DNA of 64,000 nt, from contig JAHLMK010000015.1 of NCBI GenBank assembly GCA_019915135.1, forward strand, positions 1,178,001-1,242,000, written 5' to 3'. Positions 34,924 to 47,287 of this stretch are shown piece after piece. The first letter of the stretch is position 1, and each line of letters starts with the position of its first letter. Made by a program: the position numbers and the translations under genes. The notes beneath the pieces were generated by a model. The model was not told the origin of the DNA. It saw only the letters and a list, made by a program, of their open reading frames with translations, and did not search any database. This DNA is from Strobilurus pachycystidiatus. Lineage: Eukaryota > Basidiomycota > Agaricomycetes > Agaricales > Physalacriaceae.

Positions 34924-35004
34924 GGTTCAGTGGTCTAGTGGTTATGATTTCTGTCTCACAGTGGTGGTCACAGAAGGTCCCCGTTTCGAGCACGGGCTGA
35001 ACCA
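34924..35004 (+). tRNA. tRNA-Val (anticodon CAC) with an 8-nt intron
   Basis: Acceptor stem GGTTCAG (34924-34930) pairs perfectly with CTGAACC (34997-35003), with discriminator A at 35004. The anticodon stem TCTGT (34950-34954) pairs with ACAGA (34970-34974). The loop C-T-CAC-A holds anticodon CAC at 34957-34959. GTGGTGGT (34961-34968) is left as an intron at the canonical place, one base 3' of the anticodon. The T arm CCCGT/ACGGG has loop TTCGAGC. A T5 run directly after (35005-35009) is a Pol III terminator. A Glu(CTC) reading of the loop would need a weaker stem, so Val is preferred. Confidence 0.85.
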
Positions 35005-35173
35005 TTTTTGCCAGCGGTTCAAAGCAAACCGTAGAAACACACTCAAATTACGAACTATGGATCCAAAGGTTCATTTTATTGCAAAGATAAGTATGTGTAC
35101 AGTGTATTGAGTTCTATTTCCTTATTGCGACCTCAACTCTAAACCTCCTCGTATCGCCACTCGAGCTGTCCGT

Positions 35174-35750
35174 CTACGCGTACCGTACACGAGTTATGAG
35201 ACCTATGACTCCGCCGCCTCTACCATCCCACCCAACGATGGGGGCGCGGCACACAGGACACCTGAAAGATTGAGTTCGACTTCAAAATCATGAGAGTATA
35301 CAAGGATTACCGCGCTATTCGATCCTCTGTTCGTTTCAGGGCAATGCCGACTGCATTGAATAAACATGTCCCACAGCTGACGTGTCCGCAAGGAGTGAGC
35401 GTCGCATTGACGGGCGGCGTGAAGCAAATGGGGCATATGAAGGCTGATAGGGTGTTCGACGAGGGCTCGTCGGGCGTCTGCGCGTTTGTATGATGGTTGA
35501 TGCTATACGCTTGGCCAGCGTCCCGCGATTCTTGTCCAAGCTGCTGGTTCTGACCCTGCGCATGCACATCATCCGGAGTTGGATGTGCGGTCTGCCCGGA
35601 ATTGACACAGCAAGATGGTCCTGCACTTGTACTCAACGACGTGGAAGCAGATTGTCGCGCCAATCTGCTCGCAGTCGCAGTTCTGTCGCGCGCCCTGAGG
35701 TTCCTACAAGTCAAAGGCGCCGGCAGCGGATCGTCGCTTGTGGCGGTCAT
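35174..35750 (-). CDS. RING-finger protein, probable E3 ubiquitin ligase
   Basis: Two exons: the ATG at 35750 runs to about 35310, then a second exon from about 35262 to the stop at 35174. The N-terminal 100 aa are low-complexity, Ser/Thr/Gln-rich and basic. The RING follows: CPICFTPPVNATLTPCGHVSCGTCLFNAV, then across the intron CPVCRAPIVGW, completing a C3HC4 set. Proteins of this size with a C-terminal RING resemble Rfp1/Slx8-type fungal RING proteins, but I cannot assign one. Shares a 130-bp promoter region with SHO1. Confidence 0.8.
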
Positions 35751-35760
35751 GATCAGGGTG

Positions 35761-35813
35761 AAAAGTTACACTGCCACCAACTGCCACAGTGCCGGAAAAG
35801 TCACACTGCCACC
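35761..35813. repeat. Imperfect 18-bp direct repeat in a divergent promoter
   Basis: AAAAGTTACACTGCCACC at 35761-35778 recurs with one change (AAAAGTCACACTGCCACC) at 35796-35813; a shorter CTGCCAC lies between. It sits between the divergent starts of the RING gene (35750) and SHO1 (35881), so it could be a regulator-binding repeat. Confidence 0.6.
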
Positions 35814-35880
35814 GCTTTGAATTGACCATCATGATGTCACGTTCTCATGTTGAACTTCACGGTTTTAGCTTCATTCCGCG

Positions 35881-37004
35881 ATGGCAGACCGTCTGTACCC
35901 GCGAAACACGATTCTCAAGTATGTAGCTCCAGTCACTGCAATGGTGGGACCTTCTTTGTTACCGCCAGTCTCCTACTCACACGTCATTTGTAGCTTCTCT
36001 GGCTTGTAGCGCTTATTGCCCAGGTTCTGGTGGCCAAATCGTGTATGGGCCTTTTCTAAATCTTCCTTGCGGTTCGGTTCTCTCAACTGATATCAGATGG
36101 TCGAGAAGCAGTGGGAGTCATGTGGTTCGCAATAGTCCTCCAATTATTCTTGAACTTGGACGTGTTGTACTTGCAAATCCGTGCGGTGTACGATCACAGG
36201 GTCAGAATCACGCACTTCGCGTCCATGGCTGCGGTCCTCGGCTCTATCGGCGTGGACAAGTCGATCTACGCGACAAACTCTTCTCAGCACGGGATGGCAG
36301 CCGGTTGGCTCGTGCTCACCCTTATTGACATTCTTTGGGTCTTCGACTTCTCGAATGAAGTCCGGTATGGACAACCCATACCATCCCTGTTTGACGGTGA
36401 AGGCGGAGACAGCCCTACCGTGATGGACCACGAGCACAATTTCAATCACCCGCAGCGAGAAAAGTCACTGCCAGTGCCCGTTATCCAGGAGACGAGTCCG
36501 ACTACTTCAACACAGGACACCATAAGTGCAATTCGTGAAAAGGCAGCTCCCTCAAGTCATCACATCAGCCGGGATGAGGAGTCGCTCCTGGTTCGTGCTG
36601 AACATGTATCGACTTTCTGACCTCTAAGTAACTTTCAGGCTCCTTCGGATGATCCCTACAAATCGACTTTGACAGTACCCACCATTTCTACGAGCACTAA
36701 CACTCGCAAATCATATGTGCTTCGTGTTGAGGCGCTGTTTGGATGTACGTTCGCCTACTTATCACGTTTATCACTCGTCTTACTGATCCTGAGCTATCAG
36801 ACATTGGTTCCCCGGATGACGAAGAAGAGCTCAGCTTCAAGAAAGGAGAGACATTTTGGATTTCACAGCCACAAGGCGACAAATGGTGGCATGCGAAAAA
36901 AGATGATGGCAGCACCGGAAGTAAGTCTTGTCAAGACTTAGTATAGTGCTGTTCTAATTTTGGCTCTAGTCGTACCCTCAAACTATGTTCGTCTTTTATC
37001 TTGA
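35881..37004 (+). CDS. SHO1: SHO1 osmosensor (four-TM protein with C-terminal SH3)
   Basis: Plasma-membrane adaptor of the HOG MAP-kinase pathway. The N-terminus MADRLYPRNTIL precedes four hydrophobic segments, of which LIAQVLVAK, MWFAIVLQLFLNLDVLYLQ, FASMAAVLGSIGVDKSIY and AAGWLVLTLIDILWVFDFSNE can be read. A 130-aa disordered cytoplasmic linker comes next. The C-terminal SH3 domain reads SYVLRVEALF, then after an intron SPDDEEELSFKKGETFWI, KWWHAKKDDGSTG and VPSNYVRLL, with the conserved ALF, ED/EELSF, WW and SNY positions intact. In yeast this SH3 binds Pbs2. The short first exon and second intron (from about 35918) are less certain. Stop at 37002-37004. Confidence 0.87.
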
Positions 37005-37504
37005 TGTGGGATGGTAAGGTTTGACTCTGTGGTACTGCTTTGTATAAAATTGTTGATCTCAACTCTCGAAGTGTGGCGTAGACACGTTCGACCATCGCTT
37101 TTTGATAGTCGGTCCTTCCGTACTCTCCAGATGTGTCCATCTTCCCGAAATGCACAGTGTGTGGCTATGTATGTACGATACTTTTGCTCTGTGACGCATT
37201 CATTGTTACTACTGTACCCGAAGCGAAACCCTGTCGCCTTCCGACTCTTCGAGCCGTGATTCCGGCGTGATTCAGACTCATTTCTACATCTTTCACCGCG
37301 GGCCTCAACATGAAGGCCTCGTTTTTTGTGGCTGTTTCCCACAGCATATCGTCTAAAACCTCCGAACACTAGGGAATGACGGCACCCCAGAGCCCATATA
37401 GGCCGGACGATCTATGACTCTGGTCATATTGCGCCATGACCACAGTACACACACTACGATCGACGCGCCAACGACGAACGGCTGCCTCGAAGCCTCTCAG
37501 CGCC
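37005..37504. other. Intergenic region between SHO1 and the tandem kinase gene
   Basis: SHO1 3' region and kinase promoter. An ATG at 37436 is in frame with the kinase and would add 23 residues. No other feature recognised. Confidence 0.4.
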
Positions 37505-40500
37505 ATGGCTATCTTCCAAGACGATACGACTGCGAATCCTGTGGTTGCCTCTTATCTGTCAGTTCCTGTCGACCCATCAGAACAGCGAAAGGAACGCAAA
37601 CGCTTGAGGAAGGAGAAGCTGAACAAACCTCTTCCACCACCTCCAGCGCCGACACCTGGCGCGCCCACGCAGGCAGAGTTAGACGTGTCAAGTTGTGAGT
37701 CCATCTGTCCAAAGTGACATCGACGCGTGCGCTGATTGATTACAACAGTCCTACCCCGTAGAGTGAGAGATTTTCCCGCTAGAATACAACAAATATCCAA
37801 TCAGGAGCCATCTTTGTCTAGGTCTGCAAGGTAAGGCCACCTTTTCTCGGCACATCGGTGCTGAACGCGCTCTGTCCAACAGCACTTCCACCGTATCGTT
37901 CAACAGGAGTTGAAATCGCTCGAGAATTCCCGGTTAGCTATTGACTAGCATCTGTGCAGCTCCCCACCTGATCTGCTTGCCGCAGTTACCAGGAAACTGT
38001 TCGGGCATTCAATCTCCTCACGCCCCCAACTGCAGTCGACAGCCTAATTGAAAGCCGGAGATACCAAAACCGCTTGGACGAGGTCTGTAATTAGTCAAGC
38101 AGACCGTCGTCCCTTAACGTGATGCACAGATACTCAGAGAAGCTGATTTGGACCGGTATTATGCTCTCACTTCCAAAATCAGTGAGGCGAAAAAACAAGA
38201 CCACGCGCGAATGGTTAAGCTGGTCAAGCACATTACCCAGTGGGACTCGGAGAGAAGGGAAGTATTTGATTTGAATGAGAGTGATTCAGAGGACGTCATG
38301 GATGCTTTTCAAGAGGTACAATCCCTGGCATACTTCCATGCTTTTTCGAACTCGCAATTGACAAGACGTCAGATCCTGGATGGTGGTCTCGACGACATCG
38401 AAGACAGATCTCGGTTGAAACAACTCATGAGTGCGCTCGTGAGGCGGACCTCTGGACTTCCGGACTCGATGTTCATCTCCGGCGTAGCTCTCGCTCGAGG
38501 GCAATGCAGCATCGGCGGAACCTTTGGCGATATATATAAAACCATGTACCACAATCAGCCAGTGGCACTCAAGTTCCTTCGGATCCTTGGTTCCTCCCCT
38601 GCGGAGAAACGAAAGACGTGTAAAGTACGTGCCCTTGACATCTCGTCACGATGGTCGCTCATGCGCCGTCAAGAAATTCTACAAAGAAGCGTTGGTGTGG
38701 CACAAACTCGACAACAAATATGTCCTTCCATTCCTCGGGGTGGACACGGAGAACTTTCCCGGTCGACCCTGCATGGTTTCTCCTTGGATGGTCAACGGTA
38801 ACGCGCATCAGTTTGTGAAGCGCCATCCCAAAATGAACGTCGACAAACTAGTCAGTATTGAATGCGACTTCTTTCGAACGAGTCTTAGTTCTAACGCAAG
38901 GACAGCTCTTCGAGATTGGACAGGGAATACAATACCTTCACTCCAAGCTCGTAGTCCATGGCGATATCAAAGGGGTTTGGATTCTTCTCTCTTATCCCGG
39001 TCAGAGAGTAACACTATCGCCCAGCTCAACATCATGATAGATGAGCAATGGCACCCGCGCCTTGCTGACTTTGGTCTCACGATATGGGCGGATGTAACGA
39101 GACAAGACACCACGCAGCATGGCGGAACTGTTCGCTGGATGGCTCCGGAACTTCTCAACCCGAAATCATTTGGACAGGAGGACAGTCAGCGGACATTTGC
39201 TACCGATGTCTACGCATACGGCTGTTTATGTCTCGAGGTACAGTTCGGCGCCACTATCCGTTCAAGGCAGTCCTGATGCCTTGCCATAGCTCTACACTCG
39301 GAAACATCCATTCGATGATATTCACTCGGAGGCAGCTGTATCAATGAAAGTTTCTAGAGGCGAGCGTCCCACGCGCCCGGTCGATCCGCCCTTCTCGGAT
39401 GACCTATGGGATCTGGTCACAGCCTGTTGGCATAAAGATGCCCAGATGCGCCCACGTTGCACAGAAATCGTGGAAATTCTCAAAACAGTCTTGCGCAAAT
39501 CGGCTGTGGAAGGAGGGCTGGACGGTCTCTACAGGTTTGGGGGTTCCAGTACCGTTTCCTTACTGGAAAGTTCGAGTATGAGAGGGCGGGGATCGATACT
39601 CGCAGGACCAATATACGAGGAGCCGGATGAGATGGATCAGGAGAGGCGCTCAGAGGCTGAGTTTGAGGCAGCTCTTCTACAGGTTCGACAACATGCCGAT
39701 CCTAGTCGAATGTACATGGATAAACGGAGGCTTCAGAGAGGGTGAGATGTTCTCTCGAGCCTGGTGAATAACCGAATATAACCGAAGATCTCGCAGGTTC
39801 TCAGTACAGGTGTTGCACGCCAAGACCACGTTTAACACCCCAGTCAGGATCACGCAGATTAACATCGAGAAACAAAATAAGGCGAAGATCACGGAGCTCA
39901 TCAATGAGTTCGCGGGGCTGCGTTTTCTACACGACGATAATGTCGTAGGCTACATCGATATGTTTCGCTATAAGGCGGATCTTTGGGTCGTAGAAGAGGA
40001 TGTTTCGGACACCATCACCCTGAGGAAGGTATTCAAGACTTCGGAGAATGAGGCGGGAAGGCGCGAACTGTTTTTGATGAAGATATTACCATGCCTGTTA
40101 CAGGCTCTGGAATATCTACACAGACACGGTGTGGCGCATGGCTATGTCGGTATGGACGACATTGTTTTCAACAAACTCGCCCACGTGCGTTTGAGTGAGT
40201 TTCTTGACCTCCATTCTCACTTATGATAGTGTTGACCATACCCTTGATAGAAATGTGCGCAATGTTTCCAGACCAACAAGCAGTCCAATGGCAACGGCCT
40301 CGAAAACTTGCACCCGAAGTCACCGAAGGACGACGGTACGGTTCTAAAGGTGACATATGGAACCTCGGCTTCTTGATCATCGGTACGTCCAAAACCCAGA
40401 GGTAAACTGCCTTCTGAAATTTTCCCAGAGGCTCTGGATACGGATAAGAAGGTCGAGTTGGATCAAGCACCCGAAAACGTACTGGCGGCGTTCAAGTCCG

Positions 40501-40604
40501 AATTGAAGCCGTCACAAGCAATTCTAGAGATAGTGAGCGCTGCTCTGAAACCTTACTGGATGTCGCGACCCTCGGCGACGGAAATGCTTAAGGTGGGAGT
40601 GTAG
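37505..40604 (+). CDS. Tandem protein kinase (TKL-like) plus PAK-like pseudokinase
   Basis: One spliced frame appears to encode two kinase domains. A Pro-rich and coiled N-terminus leads to domain 1: GGTFGDIYK (G-loop), VALKFLR (VAIK Lys), KFYKEALVWHKLDNKYVLPFLG, HGDIKG (HRD-like loop), LADFGL (DFG), MAPELL (APE), YAYGCLCLEL and DLVTACWHKDAQMRP, as in TKL-type kinases. The intron after RRLQRG joins FSVQVLHAKTTFNTPVRITQI, which opens domain 2. That domain is most like Ste20/PAK kinases (ELINEFAGLRFLHDDNVVGYID, LWVVEED, ALEYLHRHGVAHGY, GDIWNLGFLI) but lacks the catalytic Lys (VRITQI), HRD (AHGY) and DFG (LSEF). Stop at 40604, or a further splice near 40590. Two adjacent genes is the alternative, but no start codon or promoter was seen between the domains. 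Confidence 0.75.
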
Positions 40605-40909
40605 CCACCCATTACGCCGCGCATTACTGACATCTTACACAAGCTGGTCACGAAAGTGCAAAATCTACGCCACAGTAGCTGCTCATAGTGGGCCGGAAGT
40701 GAATCTATAGACTAAATTAGCCGCAGTGTTACGATTAATGTATTAATTAGTGTTAGGCTGTTCTACCAAGGCGTGTATGGAGACTTTCAGACCTTTGTTT
40801 ATTTGACGCGTTACACGATCACGTGTTTCTTAATTGGCGTGACATCGGTGATTCAAGCACTTCTAAGTTTCCCTTCCATCGACCACCATCGCTGACATTT
40901 GCCTTCGAG

Positions 40910-42784
<1,875 letters not shown>

Positions 42785-43310
42785 ACTATTTCAGTTTGTC
42801 ATCTCATCTTTGCTTCATCCATGTATCATATCTATTACATCTATTTACTCTATGTAGCATACCTTGAACACATTGAACACATCTTGTTTGCATTTTCACA
42901 TGGAGGTCGACCACTACGATCTTGTCAGTGTGCTATCCGATGCCTTGAGATCGACCAATAACAGCATCTTCGATTTCTTGGAGGATCTTGAAGAGGACTA
43001 CGAGAACTACACCACACACTTTCTAGCCTTATCCGATGTCAAAGACGAAGATGGGAACGTTCACCTATATACTATTTCCGACGAAGAATGTCGTTGACTG
43101 GGGATTGGATGCTCAAACTAGGATCCATGCCTTGGGAGAAAGCGGACGAGGAGCAAGGCAGGAGAGGTCGACCGAAACCATAGTTGGAAATTGGATGAGT
43201 ACTTACCTCCTTGTCTTTGTTGTGTACGAGCACCTCTTTTTGACGACTCACAAAGATTATGGTAATTTTGGGGCCCACCGTAGATCCAGTACATATACTA
43301 TCCCGTTTGA
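42785..43310. other. Intergenic region with a small doubtful ORF
   Basis: A 234-bp plus-strand frame at 42864-43097 encodes a very acidic peptide (DFLEDLEEDYENY). It matches no family I know and lies just downstream of CHK1. It could be a small gene or 3' UTR; I leave it uncalled. The rest is the shared 3' region of convergent CHK1 and BCAT. Confidence 0.3.
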
Positions 43311-44704
43311 TTACTTACATATAACGCTCCAGTTGTCCCACTGTGTTTTGCCCTCTTGGATTTCCACAATCCTACTCCAGAGCGCGAATCCCACAGGACC
43401 CAAACCGCCTTCAAACACAGGGAAGTCTAGGTCACCATCATCGTGGCCGATGCGGCCTACAGGCGCGACAATCACCGCCGTTCCCACAACAAATGACTCG
43501 ACTACCTTCCCTTCCGCGCACCACTGCTTGAGATCCGTCATCGTGACGTTCCTCTCCACCGCGTGCATCGCGGGCATACCGTCGAATATCGGGCTCTCTC
43601 CGTGGGCCTTGCACAGCGCCAAGACGGACATACGCGTAACACCTGGGAGTATGGTTCCGTCGAGCTCAGGCGTGACAATGTCCAGCCCTCCGTCCTCGCG
43701 CTTGAGTGCAGCGAAAAAGTTCATGGCGCCGGCCTCGGTGACAACGTCGCCTAGTAGCCAGAGGATCTGGTCGTACCCTTTCTTCGCAGCAAGACGCTGA
43801 GGCAGGAATCCGGGAGAGTAGTTGAGGCCAAGCTTGTGTCCACCAGTTCCTCCTGGCCATGCGCGGACGTTGTCCTTCACTCCGAGAAGCGCTAGAGGCT
43901 TGGGTCCCATGCGGAAGTAAGGTCCGGTTGGGGAGAGCACTACATAAAGGAGGGCATGATCTGAGGGTGCGACACCGAAGCCGCTACGCGTGCCAATGAG
44001 GGTAGGCCGGATGTACAGACTGTACCCCTGCTTTGCGGGTATCCACCGCTTGTCGATAGAGATCAGTTTCTGGATGAGTTTCAAGAGCTCATCCGTGTTG
44101 AAGGGCTGTCACGCGGAATGGTAAGTTCCGGGCGTCTGCACAAGGATATTGTGGGTGGAACGTACGGGGAGACAAACACGGTCTGCGGACCTTGCGAGAC
44201 GTGCCATATTCTTCTCGGGTCGGAAAAGACGCGCTTCGCCATCGGCGCCGATGTAGGCCTCAATGAAAAGACGTGAGAATGGGAAATGAATTGTATAATT
44301 CCGATGATTTCGCACCTTCATCCCCTCAAAAAGATTGGTGGCATATTGAAGGCAGGAGCTCATAGGGTCCAAAGGTATGGGTCCGTAGGGCTTGATCTCT
44401 GGTGCAGCCCATCCCGTCAAGGGGTCAAATGTAACAATAAGCATATGATCCGTGGGTGTCTGTTGTGGAGTTGAGAATGACCAGTTGAAGCAACAAAGGG
44501 ATGCACTCGCCTGACCGAATACAAGCGTCTCAGGCTCAGGTATAGGCTTTAGCGTCTCCGCCAGATTTACAGTAAGCTTGGACGCCTAAAAGCTATTTAG
44601 CCTCGCATCCAGCATCTTTGAGATCCAGCAACACTCACATCAAGGTCCGGAACGCTTGTAACGCCCTCAAGGTTCGGTCCGCCTACTGTTTTCCAAAGAG
44701 ACAT
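43311..44704 (-). CDS. BAT1: Branched-chain amino-acid aminotransferase (class IV, PLP)
   Basis: Last step of leucine, isoleucine and valine synthesis and first step of their breakdown. The start MSLWKTVGGPNLEGV precedes SKLTVNLAETLKPIP, DHMLIVTFDPLTGWAAPEIKPYGPI, LQYATNLFEGMK (the FEGMK motif of BCATs), RLFRPEKNMARLARSADRV and YIRPTLIGT. Next come GPYFRMGPKPLAL, AWPGGTGGHKLGLNYSP (Lys of GGHKLG is the predicted PLP-binding residue), QILWLLGDVVTEAGAMNFF and DGTILPGVTRMSVL. Five or so introns. Only one copy is in the window, and the N-terminus shows no clear mitochondrial presequence, so a cytosolic form is more likely. Symbol follows the yeast family; BAT1 versus BAT2 cannot be told. Confidence 0.92.
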
Positions 44705-44981
44705 GATGTACCAAAAATTGGTAAGTTAGGACGAGGGGAGGGGAAAGTGAGTGACGAGTCATGGATGCGTCTGCAAAAGTTTTTATACTTTCGTAATCTT
44801 ATCAACTCGGAATTATCGGTGATTTTGCCCTATCAAGGGGAACTGATGCCGCCCGCCTTAAGCCGGTGATTTACCAGCTTGGAGTTATTATGAAGGCTGA
44901 GCTTTGCACGATAGCTCAGAGTAGAACATGATTCACGAACAATAGTGGTATGCATCATGCAGCCTACTCTAGCGACATAGG

Positions 44982-47033
44982 TCACGAGGTAGCCTTCTCG
45001 ACTAAACGAAGAATGGCAACCGACTCAACATGAGCCGTCTGGGGGAACAAATCAAAGCCTCTCAAACTCTCCAGCACGTACTTCTTCTCCCGCGACGCCT
45101 CCTCCGTCCACCTCAACAGACTCCCGATGTCCCGCGCCTGTGAGTGCACATTGCAGCTCACATACACCACAGTCTGAGGCAAGAAGGTCACAACCTGCCG
45201 TATGAAGTTCTCGTCACAGCCCTTCCGCGGCGGGTCGATGACAATGGCAGTCTTGTCTGATGGGAAGTTTCCGACTGTGGCAAAGATGTCTGCCGCGTCG
45301 CCCTTTTGAAAGGAGATTTTCGAGGAGGGGATCTTGTTCAGCCGTGCGTTACGCTTCGCGTACATGATTGAGTCTGCCGACAGCTCGATACCCGAAACGG
45401 TGTCAAAGTGGTCTGCGAGGGTGATACCGAACAGGCCTGCACCACAGTAAGTATCAATGAGATGGGTGGGTCTGTCGACAAGTCCAGGAGGGAGGATTGC
45501 GTCCTTGATGTAGTCGGTCAAGGTGACAAGGATACTGTTGTTGTTTTGGAAGAACGAGCCGCCGTTGAACTCGAAGAAGGTGTCACCAACGCGTTCACGG
45601 ACTGAACTATTGTTGTTGGTGACGACAACTTTTGTATTGCGGGCGTCGTCGACCTCTTCTGGCGATAACGAGGAAGACAGTGGGAGAGAAATGTCGGTTT
45701 TTAGAGAGTCGCGGAGGAGTAGGGTGGAACCCTTGTTGAAGGTCCCGATGGTATCGTGCACTTTCTTCCTAGACACACCAAGTTCCTGGTTAATGGATGG
45801 CGTGACTATCGCGCAGTCCTCGATGTCCACAATGCCTGATGTGCAAGAGTTGAATCCAATGTCTGGAGGAGGATCATCCGGCTTGCGCTTCCTAGATACT
45901 TGGAAGTGAGGCGTCATTTTCGTGCGGTAGCCGTATTGTAGCGGGGAACCGATTGTAGGCGAGACCTCTGGTATCTGCGATGGGTCCAGTTCTGTGGTCA
46001 TGTTAGACGAGACACGAGAAGGAGAGAACTGTCTCACTAGAGTAGTTTTTGTAGGCGTTTAACACAACATCGTGCTTGATCTTGAGCTGTACCTCATACG
46101 GTAGCATCTAGAATGCGTCAGGAAATGCCAGGTCAGAGAGGTTGGATAGCAAACCTGGTACTGGCATCCACCGCAGTTTCGGAAATACTTGCATCTCACA
46201 AGGCTTTCATCACGGTATTCGGGATTGGGTTTAACAATTTCGATGAGATCACAGATGGAATGCATTCTCTGCGCCTTGTAGACCTTGACGCGAGCTATTT
46301 CTCCGGGGAACGCAAAGGGTATTTCCAGGACCCATCTCTTGTCTTTTGATTCCGGCGCAAGTGCTAAGGCTTTGCCTAGAATAATTATCAGACCAGGTCA
46401 ACAGGTAGTCAATATGATATACGGACCATTTGAACACAATCGGACAATCTCAACCTCGACGACCTCATCCTGCTCAAACGGCATGTCAAACTCCGTTCCG
46501 TCGCGTATAGCCGCATCGACCTCTTCCTTCCCTAAAAGCTCCACGATGTCCAGCCATTGCACGTCGTCAGCCGAGCCGGAATCAGGCATCGACTGGCGCA
46601 TCCTTTTCAGCTTCCTCTGCTGCTTTGCGCCATCGTCCATGTGCCGTTTATGTGGCGCCATTTCTCCGTCCGTATCACTGTATTCCCAGTCGTATCGGTA
46701 TGTGGTCTGCTTCTCCTCTTGGAGATGAAGACTGGGCCCTCCAAAAAGGTCTCCGCTTGGTATTTTACCCGTCCAATTCGAGATTTCCTGTTCCCAGCGA
46801 GATTTCGGACGCTCCGGCTCCTTTTCGCGTGTTTCCTGGAGGTCTGGAGAGAGATTTGGGGCGGGACGGGGTGGGGGAGGGTTCAGAGGGGAGGGTCTGT
46901 CGCTACTGGCTTTGGTGATGCGGCCGTTTTCGTTGACGAAAATCGGACTGAATACGCGAGGCTTTGGGCGGCGCACTGGTGTGGCGTAGTTTCGAGTGAA
47001 TTGAGGGCGCAACTTCAAAGCCTTAGCCAACAT
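44982..47033 (-). CDS. TRM2: tRNA (uracil-5-)-methyltransferase Trm2
   Basis: SAM-dependent RNA methyltransferase making m5U54 in tRNA. The N-terminus MLAKALKLRPQFTRNYA resembles a mitochondrial presequence. Later blocks: EVEIVRLCSNG and KRWVLEIPFAFPGEIARVKVY (TRAM-like), RCKYFRNCGGCQYQ (Cys cluster of the RumA/TrmA group), SPLQYGYRTKMTPHF, FFEFNGGSFFQNN, DTYCGAGLFGI (SAM motif), IVIDPPRKGCDENF (motif IV) and VVYVSCN with the catalytic Cys. The terminus is FDLFPQTAHVESVAIL, which carries the conserved Gln/His/Glu. Introns lie near 46020-46070, 46100-46170 and 46380-46450. Convergent with nothing; its start is 255 bp from the desaturase stop. Confidence 0.9.
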
Positions 47034-47287
47034 TCAAAGCGAAGAAAGATTTGCGACGAGAATAGATGTATGACCAATTATCATTGGCCAATCACAGCAC
47101 GACAGTTGACGCGTGATCAATACCATCCACTTGCTCGCAAGATGCCCTCCGCTAAGTGAGCACTTATTTGGCGAAAGAGTCATCTTCAATTATTGATCCA
47201 GGCCTCGCTTGTAAGTACATCAATTACGAACACATCTGTATATGTAGCTATCAACCGAAATGTGATACACCAAAGACGTTCCAGTTT

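Noticed and set aside
34924..35004. Reading the tRNA as Glu (CTC)
   Set aside because: That fold needs a weaker anticodon stem with a G-T pair and a longer intron; the Val fold has five Watson-Crick pairs and matches the second tRNA-Val.
34730..35110. Plus-strand open frame of 126 codons
   Set aside because: It runs through the tRNA-Val(CAC) gene and its terminator.
42864..43097. Small acidic protein gene after CHK1
   Set aside because: Only 77 codons, no family and likely within the CHK1 3' UTR; left as a note.
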